Shown: one piece after another, positions 6,052 to 6,186 of the stretch
How positions within the stretch are numbered: position 1 is the first letter of the stretch
Layout of the letters: each line of letters opens with the position of its first letter
Assembly: GCA_017421885.1 (NCBI GenBank)
Contig: JAFOHJ010000162.1
Coordinates: forward strand, 1-6,186
Direction: 5' to 3'
DNA: 6,186 bases
Origin: Clostridia bacterium
GTDB taxonomy: Bacteria > Bacillota_A > Clostridia > Oscillospirales > Butyricicoccaceae
Program-made: the position numbers and the translations under genes
Notes under the pieces: generated by a model
What the model was told of the DNA's origin: nothing
The model's database searches: none
The model's input: the letters and a program-made list of their open reading frames with translations, nothing else

Positions 6052-6186
6052 ATGAAGTATGTATGCAATATTTGCGGATGGATCTATGATGAAGAAGAGA
6101 AGGGCGTAAAGTGGGAAGATCTTCCCGAAGATTTCGCCTGTGAGCTCTGCCACGTCGGCAAGGATCAGTTCAGCCCCGCTGAATAA
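6052..6186 (+). CDS. Minimal 44-residue rubredoxin
   Basis: The ATG at 6052 follows GGAGGT (6038-6043) at an 8-base distance, and the TAA is the last codon of the window, so the gene is complete. Two CxxC knuckles, CNICG (Cys5, Cys8) and CELCH (Cys30, Cys33), would bind one iron as Fe(Cys)4. Flanking family features are GWIYD (9-13), EDLPEDF (22-28) and GKDQF (36-40). Typical rubredoxins have 52-54 residues; the loop between the knuckles is shortened here by about nine, comparable to the 45-residue rubredoxin of Desulfovibrio desulfuricans. The second knuckle is CELCH instead of the usual CPxCG. It should be a cytoplasmic one-electron carrier, and its neighbour suggests it donates to the reverse rubrerythrin. 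Transcription could continue from upstream past the hairpin or start in the 55-base gap before it, where only a weak promoter-like match is visible. Confidence 0.88.
   Translation: MKYVCNICGWIYDEEEKGVKWEDLPEDFACELCHVGKDQFSPAE

Overview
The window looks like chromosomal DNA from an anaerobic member of the Clostridia, possibly a gut or rumen Oscillospiraceae- or Saccharofermentans-like organism. The evidence is strong AGGAGG-type ribosome binding sites, TTGACA/TATAAT promoters, moderate GC with AT-rich intergenic gaps, strongly biased codons (AAG, GGC, CCC, ACA) in the larger genes, and an anaerobe's peroxide-defence set (reverse rubrerythrin, small rubredoxin, Rrf2 regulator). The taxon is an inference; no rRNA or species marker is present.

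Left part (1-1749, minus strand): an almost complete ABC exporter half-transporter with membrane domain fused to ATPase domain. It reads off the left edge without a stop. Its Walker B motif has Asp where the catalytic Glu should be, the mark of the degenerate subunit of a heterodimeric exporter, so a partner gene probably lies beyond the left edge. It starts at a 141-bp divergent promoter region (1750-1890) holding two back-to-back sigma-70 promoters, each with a 17-bp spacer, plus several small dyads that could be operators.

Middle (1891-4374, plus strand): a large 827-residue M14-type zinc carboxypeptidase-like protein with all the core motifs, apparently without a signal peptide and with a long C-terminal half containing a probable glutamine-amidotransferase-like fold. 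A strong rho-independent terminator (4417-4447) ends this unit.

Right part (4447-6186, plus strand): a redox module. A near-perfect Fur-family box (4447-4461) overlaps the U-tract of the preceding terminator and sits just upstream of a consensus promoter (4480-4508). It is followed by an Rrf2-family regulator with a C-terminal cysteine cluster, a reverse rubrerythrin (rubredoxin domain first, then the diiron domain), a perfect 13-bp hairpin, an unrecognised 113-residue protein, and a minimal 44-residue rubredoxin whose stop codon is the last base of the window. The likely logic is that rubredoxin-type iron centres pass electrons to the diiron site, which reduces peroxide, while the Rrf2 protein and a Fur/PerR-type repressor adjust expression to iron, Fe-S or oxidant status. 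The role of the small unknown protein is open.

No RNA genes, CRISPR arrays, insertion sequences or origins were seen, and no stretch above 300 bases lacks a gene.
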